Source: Cyclobacteriaceae bacterium (GTDB lineage: Bacteria; Bacteroidota; Bacteroidia; Cytophagales; Cyclobacteriaceae). From it: DNA of 64,000 bases. This document shows, piece by piece, positions 1 to 8,316 of this stretch; within the stretch, counting starts at the first letter, position 1, and the number at the start of each line of letters is the position of its first letter. Below the pieces are notes generated by a model. The model saw only the letters and a list, made by a program, of their open reading frames with translations, did no database searches and had not been told where the DNA came from. The stretch lies in NCBI GenBank assembly GCA_029858965.1, contig JAOUDZ010000005.1, forward strand, positions 1-64,000, in the 5' to 3' direction. The position numbers were made by a program, and so were the translations under genes.

Positions 1-144
1 TAGAATGTAAGACGGCAGCGTCTTGAAAAACAATGACCGTTTCCAACTTATTTACCTTTGTTAGTGTCTAAGGAGGAGATGACAGGCGTGCTGGACCAGT
101 TGTTCACAGCGCAACACAAACCGAAGAATTAAGAAAATTTGGTC

Positions 145-633
145 ATGAATTCAATTATTAAAGTAATGATCCTGAGTGTCCTTTTCGGACCGATGGGTTG
201 CGAAGAAAACAACAATCTGAAGTTGTATCTGAATGACATTGATCGTACTGAGTATTACGACGAGGAAATCCTTCCAGTGAAGTATCAGCATATTTATGGC
301 AAGTGGAAGTTAGCAGAGATTTCCGGAGGGATAAGCGGAACTGGACGTGCGCTTGATTTTGATTTTTTGGAAATGAAAAGTATCGGGATTTATGGACTTA
401 TTCGAAATGGTATTCTTTTCGAATATGGAAAGATTGAGCTACACACATTCGATGTTAATCAGCCAGACATTTTGCAGGTAAAGTTGGTTCCCGTTTTTTA
501 TTCAGGATCGAATCCTTACATGAGCTTGCAGGAGAAATATGTTGAGCTGATGGGAACGGATACGCTGGATTTGGTGTCCCCCTGTTGTGACATGTACAAT
601 TATCGCTTTAATAAAATTTTTCTGCGATGGTGA
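145..633 (+). CDS. Hypothetical lipoprotein
   Basis: A small exported protein of 162 residues that I do not recognise. The N-terminus is a short hydrophobic stretch ending in GPMGC, which fits a lipoprotein signal peptide with the acylated Cys near residue 19. The mature part is acidic and mixed alpha/beta, with the segment IYGKWKLAEISGG, which resembles the opening strand of lipocalin-like or TIGR03067-type lipoproteins; that is a weak resemblance only. A TTG lies two codons upstream at 139, but the ATG at 145 gives a cleaner signal peptide. It stands alone, with 397 bases before the next gene. Expression and function are unknown. Confidence 0.6.
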   Translation: MNSIIKVMILSVLFGPMGCEENNNLKLYLNDIDRTEYYDEEILPVKYQHIYGKWKLAEISGGISGTGRALDFDFLEMKSIGIYGLIRNGILFEYGKIELHTFDVNQPDILQVKLVPVFYSGSNPYMSLQEKYVELMGTDTLDLVSPCCDMYNYRFNKIFLRW

Positions 634-1030
634 ATGCAGCAATTAAATAGGTAATTAATTACATATTTAAAAATGTAATTAGTACTAAGCCGCGCTCAAG
701 TCTCAAGAGCGCCATTTGATTTTTCTTCCACTTTTCTTACTTGCTGTTGATTGACTTTGCAGGAGTCAGCGCGCTTAAGCTGCCAGATCCGTCCTTGAAA
801 CGGCATAATTATTTATATACCTCGGTTTCAGACTATTTTCTGAGCGGACCGCATTTTTTCTTTTGACAAGGATAATTTCAGATTTCTGCTGACGCTAAAC
901 CTATCTGTCCCTTGTAAAAATATGGACTAATAGTCTTATTTTGCCCGCGTCTTTTGGCTAACATGGAAATTCATAGTCTTCGAGCATATTTAGCTTACTC
1001 ATCCCTGATGCGGAATTTGGTAAAAGCGTT
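634..1030. other. Intergenic region with AT-rich hairpin
   Basis: There is no credible gene here. At 656-681 a perfect 9-bp inverted repeat (TAATTACAT / ATGTAATTA) with an 8-nt loop follows the upstream lipoprotein gene. It may help end transcription, although no T-run follows it. The rest is presumably the promoter region of the acylase gene, but I see no convincing TAnnTTTG element. Confidence 0.35.
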
Positions 1031-3202
1031 ATGAAAGGAATCTTTTCTGTATTACTGATCTTTATTATCGGTTGTTCTGGCCCAGGACCAACAGAACAAG
1101 TCCGTTGGGAAGCACAAGCTGCCGCAATAGAAATTATCAGAGATGACTTTGGTGTACCGCATATATATGGGAAAACTGATGCCGATGCTGTGTTTGGATT
1201 ACTGTATGCCCAGTGTGAAGATGATTTTAACCGTGTTGAACAAAATTACATTTGGGCTACCGGCCGGCTTGCAGAGGTAGAAGGAGAGGAGGCCTTATAC
1301 AGTGATTTGCGGGCAAGGATGTTCATGACCGAAGAGGAAGCAATTCAATACTATAAGGATAGTCCGCAGTGGTTGAGGAAATTGTGCGATGCATTTGCTG
1401 ATGGAATTAACTATTACCTTTTTACGCATCCTGATGTGAAGCCAAAACTAATCACACATTTCGAACCCTGGATGCCCATGTACTTTAGCGAGGGATCTAT
1501 TGGAGGTGACATAGAGAGAATTTCCACAAAAAAGATAAAGGATTTCTATGATGGAAAGAGCAGTCATGCAGTACATGGTGTACAGGACGGTATAGTGGAT
1601 TCGTCCGAAAATGAGCCCTCAGGTTCTAATGGATTTGCAATTTCAGGTACCTTGACTGAGTCTGGTCATGCGATGTTGCTCATCAATCCACATACATCAT
1701 TCTTCTTTCGTGGAGAAGTGCATATCATAAGCGAGGATGGCTTGAATGCCTATGGTGCAGTGACGTGGGGACAGTTTTTTGTGTACCAGGGATTTAACGA
1801 AAAGACGGGTTGGATGCATACTTCAACTTATACTGACAGAATGGATGAGTTCATCGAAACAATCGTTGAAAACGAAGAGGGATTGCACTATAAATATGGC
1901 GATCAACTTCGGCCGGTAGAAACGTTTCAGGTTACCCTCGCGTATGACGATGGAGGTGAATTGAAGAAACGATCATTCCCTGTATACCGAACGCACCACG
2001 GTCCGGTTACGCAAAAACTTGATGATAAGTGGGTAACTACAGCTATGATGTGGGAACCGGCAAAAGCCCTGGAGCAATCGTATACAAGAACGAAGCTCTC
2101 CAATTATGAGCAGTTTAGGAAAATGATGGATATCCGTACAAATGCAACGAACAATACCGTGTATGCAGATGCAGATGGGACCATTGCGTACTTCCATGGT
2201 AATTTCATACCCGTCAAAAATGAACAGTTTGATTTTACGAAGCCGGTTGATGGTAGCGATCCTTGCACTGACTGGAAAGGTCTGCATACCATGGATGAAT
2301 GCATTACGGTTCTGAATCCACCCAATGGCTGGATTCAGAACTGCAACTCTACACCCTTTACCAGCGCTGGGCGATACAGTCCGGCACCCGGTGATTACCC
2401 CCGTTACATGTCGATCGATGAAGAAAACTTTCGCGGAATCCATGCCATTCGGTTGCTGGAAAAATCAAAAAACCTCACGTTGGACAAGCTGATTGAAACA
2501 GCCTACGATCCGTATCTTCCTGCATTTGAAGTATTGATTCCTGGATTAATCGCAGCATATGATCAGTCCGCCCGGCCTGATAGCATGTTTCGGGAGGCAA
2601 TCGAAGAATTGCGAATGTGGGATTTTGCCGTCTCTAAGGAATCCGTGGCGATGTCGCTGGCTCACTTTTATGGACATCATTGCCTGCGGGAAGGAGATGC
2701 ACCCGAGGGGTTGAGTTTTATGGAACGGATCCAATACTTCGCAACAGAGACACCGTTGGATTTCCGGCTTGCAATGTTTACTGATGCCATTGAACAACTC
2801 ACTAATGAGTTTGGCACGTGGCAAACACCGTGGGGAGAAATCAACCGATATCAGCGCATTACCGGTGATATTGTTCAGCCATTTAACGATAGTTTGGAAA
2901 GTATACCGATTGGCATGGCATCGGGGCGGTGGGGTGCGTTAGCATCTTTTGGAGCCGATGCAACGCCTGAGACGAAACGAATTTATGGTACCAGTGGGAA
3001 TAGTTTTGTAGCGGTTGTAGAATTTGGTGACAAAGTAAGGGCTAAATCGATGTTGGCCGGAGGGCAAAGTGGTAACCCGGCCTCCCCACATTTTAGTGAC
3101 CAGGCACAACGTTATGCCGATGTGAAGTTTAAAGACGTCGCGTATTATCGCGAAGATGTCAATCGGAGAGCTGAATCCAAATATCATCCGGGTAGCAGGT
3201 GA
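1031..3202 (+). CDS. Penicillin acylase family lipoprotein (Ntn hydrolase)
   Basis: A 723-residue N-terminal-nucleophile hydrolase of the penicillin amidase / acyl-homoserine-lactone acylase family, which cleaves amide bonds of acylated substrates. Residues 1-15 form a lipoprotein signal peptide (FIIGC). Residues 32-60 carry the family's opening block (IIRDDFGVPHIYGKTD). A linker of about 200 residues then leads to SGSNGFAIS, where Ser199 after Gly198 is the expected autocleavage site and nucleophile. The following block HTSFFFRGEVHII is also typical. The length fits an alpha chain, spacer and beta chain in one precursor. The natural substrate cannot be read from the sequence; beta-lactams, N-acyl-homoserine lactones and N-acyl amino acids are all possible. 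It lies alone and probably acts in the periplasm anchored to a membrane. Confidence 0.85.
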   Translation: MKGIFSVLLIFIIGCSGPGPTEQVRWEAQAAAIEIIRDDFGVPHIYGKTDADAVFGLLYAQCEDDFNRVEQNYIWATGRLAEVEGEEALYSDLRARMFMTEEEAIQYYKDSPQWLRKLCDAFADGINYYLFTHPDVKPKLITHFEPWMPMYFSEGSIGGDIERISTKKIKDFYDGKSSHAVHGVQDGIVDSSENEPSGSNGFAISGTLTESGHAMLLINPHTSFFFRGEVHIISEDGLNAYGAVTWGQFFVYQGFNEKTGWMHTSTYTDRMDEFIETIVENEEGLHYKYGDQLRPVETFQVTLAYDDGGELKKRSFPVYRTHHGPVTQKLDDKWVTTAMMWEPAKALEQSYTRTKLSNYEQFRKMMDIRTNATNNTVYADADGTIAYFHGNFIPVKNEQFDFTKPVDGSDPCTDWKGLHTMDECITVLNPPNGWIQNCNSTPFTSAGRYSPAPGDYPRYMSIDEENFRGIHAIRLLEKSKNLTLDKLIETAYDPYLPAFEVLIPGLIAAYDQSARPDSMFREAIEELRMWDFAVSKESVAMSLAHFYGHHCLREGDAPEGLSFMERIQYFATETPLDFRLAMFTDAIEQLTNEFGTWQTPWGEINRYQRITGDIVQPFNDSLESIPIGMASGRWGALASFGADATPETKRIYGTSGNSFVAVVEFGDKVRAKSMLAGGQSGNPASPHFSDQAQRYADVKFKDVAYYREDVNRRAESKYHPGSR

Positions 3203-3657
3203 CCACTTGCATTTGAATCAATTTATGTTTGGCAGTTCTGGAAACCAGAAGAATGCAACTAATAACTCTTTTGCATGCGTTGAATGCTGGCAACGCAGAA
3301 AAAAGTTCAGGCCTATTCCTGCCATACCGACTTATACGTATTTGAATTCTTGGTTGGCCGGAAGCCGGACTGTTAGCCAGCATTACGGTAATCATTCGGC
3401 AGATAGTTAAACATTTTAAGTAAGATAGGCGGAGTACATCCAAACTAGTTTTTCCTGTTCTCTTATGTAATCGCTCATAAGCGCAATTGTTCCTTCATCG
3501 TCGGCAGTATGACCCGGATTTTGAATTGCACATGCTTGACAGGTGAGCAGGAGAGGGCTGTGGGAAATAAATGGACGCCTAGGAATGTTTCTGGAGAATA
3601 TTTATTTTGGTTGACGTTATTAGTGACACTTGATCCGAACATGGTTTTTTGTTTATT
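3203..3657. other. Intergenic region, no gene recognised
   Basis: This stretch has only short open frames without recognisable products. A small hairpin, TGCGTTG / CAACGCA, lies near 3276-3297. I see no promoter or RNA gene that I can support. Confidence 0.3.
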
Positions 3658-4056
3658 ATGAAAGACAAGATTAGAGCTGAAACTATTGACGATTATATCG
3701 CGAGTTATCCAATTGCTGTGCAAGAAATCTTGCAAAAACTAAGGGCAACCATTCGCAAGGCTGCACCAAAAGCTGAGGAGACCATCAATTATCAAATACC
3801 GACATTTAAGGAGAATGGTAACCTGGTGCATTTTGCGGCCTACAAAAATCATATCGGCTTTTATCCTGCATCATCGGGAATCAAGGAATTCAGGAAGGAG
3901 TTGTCGGCGTATGATGGGGCAAAAGGGTCGGTTAGGTTTCCATTAGACAAGCCGCTTCCTTTGGCGTTAGTAAGCAGGATCGTAAAATTCAGGGTTAACG
4001 AAAACTTGGAAAGGGCGAAAGCTAAAGCAAAGAAAAATAAAAACCAGACATCCTAA
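3658..4056 (+). CDS. DUF1801 (YdhG-like) protein
   Basis: A 132-residue cytoplasmic protein of the DUF1801 family, related to Bacillus YdhG/Fra-type proteins. The family features are visible: an N-terminal helix with DDYIASYP, the run APKAEETINYQIPTF and the strand-rich core with AAYKNHIGFYP and GSVRFPLDKPLP near residues 95-105. The C-terminus is Lys-rich. The family has been linked to iron handling in Bacillus, but no enzymatic role is firmly established, so none is claimed here. An in-frame TTG lies three codons upstream at 3649; the ATG at 3658 is the better start. It appears to be a single-gene unit. Confidence 0.85.
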   Translation: MKDKIRAETIDDYIASYPIAVQEILQKLRATIRKAAPKAEETINYQIPTFKENGNLVHFAAYKNHIGFYPASSGIKEFRKELSAYDGAKGSVRFPLDKPLPLALVSRIVKFRVNENLERAKAKAKKNKNQTS

Positions 4057-4284
4057 CGTACAGATTTGATGTTTATTATTTCAGTATTTGCCATAATAAC
4101 AAGTTCGGCGTTGAACAATCGTTGGCGTTGTTTAGGATCAGGCATTATTTGCAAATTTCACGGGAATCGCTAGTCGATAATTTAAGAAGCAACAATAAAC
4201 GATAGGTTGGCTGCAATCATTTCGTAAATTTCACTTCCGGAGGCCGTTTCTTCGGTGTAAAAGTAACGCTATAAATTCCTTGCG

Positions 4285-5964
4285 ATGGATAAGAATAACA
4301 CTCGTATTGCCTTGATGCTTGTTTCAATTATTGTTGCATTCCCTTTGTCCTTGCGGGCACAGGTTACTCCAGCAGCCACCAAAGCCGTGAATAGCATAGA
4401 CCCTGATCGCATCAAAGCTGACATGACTTATCTCGCAGATGATTTGCTGGAAGGACGAGAACCTGGAACAAATGGATTTGCTTTAGCCTCTACTTATGTA
4501 GCATCGCAATTCAAATCGATTGGGCTCACACCAGGCGTAAATAGGACATCCTTTGTACAACCTGTACAGTTATTGAAAGGGGCAGTGGAGCGGAAACAGA
4601 GTAGCCTGACGCTCATCAGTAAAGGCAGGGAAGTGAACCTTAAATTCGATGATGACTTCATACTGAACCCAAATCTGGTGGATTTACGCGCTGAAGTTTC
4701 CGTGTCTTTAGTCTTTGTCGGGTTTGGTGTGCATGCACCTGAACTTGGGTATGACGATTATCAAAATATCGACGCAAGAAACAAAATTGTGGTTTACTTT
4801 AATCAGGCACCGGAGTCATTTCCATCCAACGAAAGGGCATATTTTTCTTCAGAGTCAGTTAAATACGAGGAAGCCGTTAGCCGTGGTGCTATAGGTGTTA
4901 TCTCAATGCAGTTGCCTGGTGATCAACGCACATCATGGGAAGCAACAGTACGAAGATCAAAGCAGGGAAGGATATATTGGGCTGATAAAAAGGGCAAGGC
5001 TCAAAATACATTCGAAGGACTAAAAGTGACAGTTACCTTCAATCCTGAAAAAGCAGAGAAATTATTTGTAAATGCCGGCCAGAAACCGGATGTAGTTATT
5101 CAAAGCCTAAAAGCGAATAAGCCACGATCGTTTGAATTAAACATGGACGCTAGAATAAAAGTAGTAACAACCACGAAGGCGATATCAAGTTCCAATCTTA
5201 TTGGTGTTGTCCCTGGAAGTGATCCGGTATTAAAAAATGAATATGTGGTGTATGCGGCACATCTTGACCATTTCGGTATCGGAGAACCAGTACAGGGTGA
5301 TTCAATTTACAATGGTGCACACGACAATGCGTCGGGCACTTCTATTCTGCTTGAAATTGCGCGCACTTTTAAACGATTGGAAGTACCACCTAAACGGTCC
5401 ATCATTATTGCGGTCGTTACCGGGGAAGAGTCAGGTCTCCTGGGATCCGATTATTTTGCAAATTACCCAACGGTCAGGAGTGAAAGTATCGTAGCCAATT
5501 TTTCAATAGACATGCCTTTCTTCTTTCATCCTGTGTTGGACATCGTGCCATACGGAGCGCAGCATTCAAGCCTCTCTGAACCACTGGGTGTAGCCGCCAA
5601 GTACCTGAACCTCGGAATAGGGCCAGATCCCTTTCCTGAGCAGGTAGTATTTATCCGCAGTGATCACTATAGCTTTATAAGGAAAGGAATACCTTCTTTG
5701 TTTATCAAAAGTGGATTCAAAACGACTCCTGACGATCAGGTAGATCGTAGTATTTCAGATGTCGCTTGGAGAAAGACGACATACCACACCCCACAGGATG
5801 ATATGTCGCAACCCTTCAACTATGAAGGTGCTGCAACGCATGTTAAAATTAATTTCCTCACGGGCTATCTTGTCGCCGACAAGGCAGAAAGACCTACGTG
5901 GAAATACGGGGATTTCTTTGGTGGCAAGTTTGGGATGAAATCTGGTACTCCTGACCAACGCTAG
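4285..5964 (+). CDS. Exported M28 family metallopeptidase
   Basis: A 559-residue secreted aminopeptidase-like enzyme. An N-terminal signal peptide ends near LSLRAQ (residue 25). Residues about 110-290 hold a PA-type insert and residues 300-545 the M28 catalytic domain. The di-zinc site can be traced: His326 (AAHLDHF), bridging Asp347 (GAHDNASGT), the Glu381-Glu382 pair (TGEESG), Asp409 (FSIDMP) and His461 (SDHYSF). All are in family order, so the enzyme should be active. It would cleave N-terminal residues of peptides in the periplasm or outside the cell. The next gene (DUF6090) follows after 50 bases on the same strand, but a shared transcript is not certain. Confidence 0.9.
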   Translation: MDKNNTRIALMLVSIIVAFPLSLRAQVTPAATKAVNSIDPDRIKADMTYLADDLLEGREPGTNGFALASTYVASQFKSIGLTPGVNRTSFVQPVQLLKGAVERKQSSLTLISKGREVNLKFDDDFILNPNLVDLRAEVSVSLVFVGFGVHAPELGYDDYQNIDARNKIVVYFNQAPESFPSNERAYFSSESVKYEEAVSRGAIGVISMQLPGDQRTSWEATVRRSKQGRIYWADKKGKAQNTFEGLKVTVTFNPEKAEKLFVNAGQKPDVVIQSLKANKPRSFELNMDARIKVVTTTKAISSSNLIGVVPGSDPVLKNEYVVYAAHLDHFGIGEPVQGDSIYNGAHDNASGTSILLEIARTFKRLEVPPKRSIIIAVVTGEESGLLGSDYFANYPTVRSESIVANFSIDMPFFFHPVLDIVPYGAQHSSLSEPLGVAAKYLNLGIGPDPFPEQVVFIRSDHYSFIRKGIPSLFIKSGFKTTPDDQVDRSISDVAWRKTTYHTPQDDMSQPFNYEGAATHVKINFLTGYLVADKAERPTWKYGDFFGGKFGMKSGTPDQR

Positions 5965-6014
5965 TTAACCACAATGACAGATAGGTTTTTCATAAACTGA
6001 AATGCAAAGAGAAA

Positions 6015-6677
6015 ATGAGGTTTTTCACTTTTACGAATAATTTCAATTGGAAGTATATAATCGGGGAGATCCTCCTGATTTTTGTCGGCATCAGTCTGGC
6101 CATCTGGTTTAATAACTGGAATGCCTCAGACAAAAATAAACATGCAAAGGAGATCGCAATCGTTAAAATAAAGGAGGAGATTAAGAACAACCGAGATGAG
6201 TTGATCATTGCACAAAAAAGTAATCAACTGATATTAAATGCATTTTCGGAATTCAGTGATCTATTTGATGGTACTACCTCCGAGATAACCACGAGCCCTG
6301 CAATACTAAATGTTATGCAAGAAAAATATCCGGGCTTTTACAGGATTGTGGATTCAGTCGAAGTTAAAGCCGGCATTTTTCATTACAGAGGAGGCACTTA
6401 CATTCAGCTGGAAATCCCAACCTTGACTGATATAGCGTGGGAAACTACCAAGTCGATTAGCATCACTAACGAATTTAGCTATGAATGCTTATATGAATTG
6501 GCGAGTATGTACGAACTTCAGGGCAGAGTGCAAAAAGAGACTGATAAGGCTTCCGATGCATTACAAAAAAGGGAGATTAAGCAATTGATGAGTATCCTGC
6601 AGTTTCTCGAACAGCTTAACGAACAGCTTGATAAAAGTTACGAATCCATGTTCGATGGAATTGACGATTGTAACTAA
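6015..6677 (+). CDS. DUF6090 family membrane protein
   Basis: A 220-residue protein with the diagnostic N-terminus of the Bacteroidota family DUF6090: an aromatic, basic lead (about residues 1-14), then one membrane helix (residues about 15-33, IGEILLIFVGISLAIW) followed by FNNWN. The rest is a largely helical soluble domain of about 180 residues rich in Glu and Lys, probably periplasmic or along the membrane. The family is abundant in Cytophagales and Flavobacteriia and has no known function. The gene starts 50 bases after the M28 peptidase. Confidence 0.75.
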   Translation: MRFFTFTNNFNWKYIIGEILLIFVGISLAIWFNNWNASDKNKHAKEIAIVKIKEEIKNNRDELIIAQKSNQLILNAFSEFSDLFDGTTSEITTSPAILNVMQEKYPGFYRIVDSVEVKAGIFHYRGGTYIQLEIPTLTDIAWETTKSISITNEFSYECLYELASMYELQGRVQKETDKASDALQKREIKQLMSILQFLEQLNEQLDKSYESMFDGIDDCN

Positions 6678-6710
6678 ATGTCTAGGTTATCAACATAATA
6701 ACTAATCATT

Positions 6711-6899
6711 ATGAAAAGGATAACAAATTCAATATTTGCAATTTTAGGTTGTTCTCCGAAACAAGACGCCGAGGGTTAACGATCCAAACTTCTTCAAGCT
6801 AACGGGGATTGGGTAGCGGTATCTTGTGCAATCCTTTCCACTCATTGTACTTTTTATTCACAATTATGCCTACTTTTAATTTTAAACTATAATCGATAG
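6711..6899 (+). pseudogene. Possible decayed lipoprotein gene
   Basis: An ATG at 6711 opens a 22-codon frame encoding a shortened lipoprotein-type leader (IFAILGCSPKQDAEG) and then TAA at 6777. The same frame continues open for 39 more codons (starting RSKLLQANGDWVAVS) to TAG at 6897. The second part begins like the mature region of small Bacteroidota lipoproteins. A single in-frame stop between a lipobox and a plausible mature start suggests a broken or heavily shortened gene. This rests on pattern only and chance is possible. Confidence 0.3.
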
Positions 6900-6904
6900 G
6901 ATCA

Positions 6905-7381
6905 ATGAAAAACTTACTTCAATACGCATTGCTATGCATGTTTTGTCTATCAATCCACGCGGCATTTGCGCAATCAAAGAACAACGCGGCGATCGCGGTC
7001 AAGCTAAACCATATCGGCGTTTACGTCACCGACCTGGCAGTAAGTACTGCCTTTTATGAAAATATCCTAAGCCTAGAACAGATACCGGAGCCCTTTCACG
7101 ATGGCAGACATACGTGGTTTACCATTGGCGCTGCCGGACACCTGCATCTTATTCAGGGAGAAAAGAAGGTATACGCACGGGATAGAAACGACCACCTGTG
7201 TTTTAGCGTACAATCTATCGAAGCATTTATTGTAAACCTGGATAAGAATAAGATTGAATATACCAACTGGCCCGGTACAGCGAAGGAACCTACTGTGAGG
7301 CCTGATGGTGTCAAACAGATATATTTCACGGATCCGGATGGTCACCTGATTGAAATAAATAACGATACTTCTGTAAAATAG
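6905..7381 (+). CDS. Exported VOC (glyoxalase/dioxygenase fold) protein
   Basis: A 158-residue protein with a signal peptide (residues 1-23, ending AAFAQ) and one vicinal-oxygen-chelate domain. The usual metal ligands can be placed: His36 (LNHIGVYV), a residue in the GHLHLIQ strand (His81 or Gln84), His97 (NDHLCF) and Glu150 (DPDGHLIEI). The two beta-alpha-beta-beta-beta halves are both present. VOC enzymes include glyoxalase I, fosfomycin-resistance proteins and extradiol dioxygenases. The reaction here is not determinable. The signal peptide is unusual, since most VOC proteins are cytoplasmic. Confidence 0.85.
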   Translation: MKNLLQYALLCMFCLSIHAAFAQSKNNAAIAVKLNHIGVYVTDLAVSTAFYENILSLEQIPEPFHDGRHTWFTIGAAGHLHLIQGEKKVYARDRNDHLCFSVQSIEAFIVNLDKNKIEYTNWPGTAKEPTVRPDGVKQIYFTDPDGHLIEINNDTSVK

Positions 7382-7602
7382 AGGTGCAGGTTTGTTGCCT
7401 TTTTCAAATTTATTCAGGTTGTGGTTGAATTGATTTTATCTCATTTCATTGTGAGTGCAATTCAAACAAAAAAATTGGTTTGGTGAGTTTACTGCTTCTA
7501 AAAGTTTTATTAACTTTATCAGCCTAACGATACCGTTAGAAACTTCCTTTTCTTAACTACTGACCGGGGATAGTTTAACTTAGATTCTTTAAATGAATAA
7601 TC

Positions 7603-8295
7603 ATGCGAAGTCCAGTGCTCAGTATCCTACTGCTTATCATAGGTCTCACCGAAGTCTTAGCACAATGCAATGTGTTCTATCAACTGGAGGAGGGAAGTAT
7701 GTGGGAAATGGAAAATTTTAATGCAAAGGGAAAATTGACGGGCAAAAACGCACAGAAAGTAATTGCTTTCAATGGGAATTCCGATTCTTTCACGGCAAAG
7801 ATCAATTCGGTTATATCAGACGAAAAGGGGAAAGAGGTCATGCACGGCGACCTTGATTTTTCATGTAACAATGGAACAATGATCATTGATATGCGGAATT
7901 TTGTGAGCGAGGAGCAGATGAAAGCATTTGAAAGTTATGAGCTAAAAATTGAAGCCGAGAACCTGGAGGTACCAAACAGCCTTTCTGTGGGCGAATCCCT
8001 GAAGGATGGCGTGATGGCTGCTACCGCAATGAATTCTCCTATTCCGATGACCATGAACGTTTCCATCACCAATCGTAAAATAGTGGGAAAGGAATCTGTA
8101 ACTACGCCGGCCGGCACGTTTGAATGTTACAAGATCACAAGTGATCTAACAGTAGAAACAAAAATGGCCATTGGATTTACGCTGAGTTTTTCCACTGTGG
8201 AGTGGTTGGCACCCAAGGTTGCCGTGGTGAAGTCTGAATCGTATAAGAAAGGTAAACTTCAGGGCTATTCATTGTTGACAAGAATTGGAGGATAA
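7603..8295 (+). CDS. Exported TapB/DUF3108-like protein
   Basis: A 230-residue secreted protein with a signal peptide ending near VLAQ (residue 20). The body resembles the TapB/DUF3108-like family of beta-rich periplasmic proteins: repeated strands, a central GESLKDG and the characteristic late segment TPAGTFECYKIT (residues about 166-178), followed by a segment ending in KGKLQGYSLL. The family's role is unknown. It lies 21 bases upstream of the membrane protein gene at 8317, so the two probably form an operon. Confidence 0.7.
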   Translation: MRSPVLSILLLIIGLTEVLAQCNVFYQLEEGSMWEMENFNAKGKLTGKNAQKVIAFNGNSDSFTAKINSVISDEKGKEVMHGDLDFSCNNGTMIIDMRNFVSEEQMKAFESYELKIEAENLEVPNSLSVGESLKDGVMAATAMNSPIPMTMNVSITNRKIVGKESVTTPAGTFECYKITSDLTVETKMAIGFTLSFSTVEWLAPKVAVVKSESYKKGKLQGYSLLTRIGG

Positions 8296-8316
8296 ACCGT
8301 TTCCTGCGAATTTAAC

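Noticed and set aside
79-132. Short ORF of 17 codons preceded by AAGGAGGA
   Set aside because: The SD-like run is attractive, but the peptide is tiny, unlike anything I know, and Bacteroidota make little use of such sites.
3156-3410. 84-codon open frame overlapping the end of the acylase gene
   Set aside because: It starts inside the acylase frame region, and the product has no recognisable features and low-complexity gaps typical of non-coding frames.
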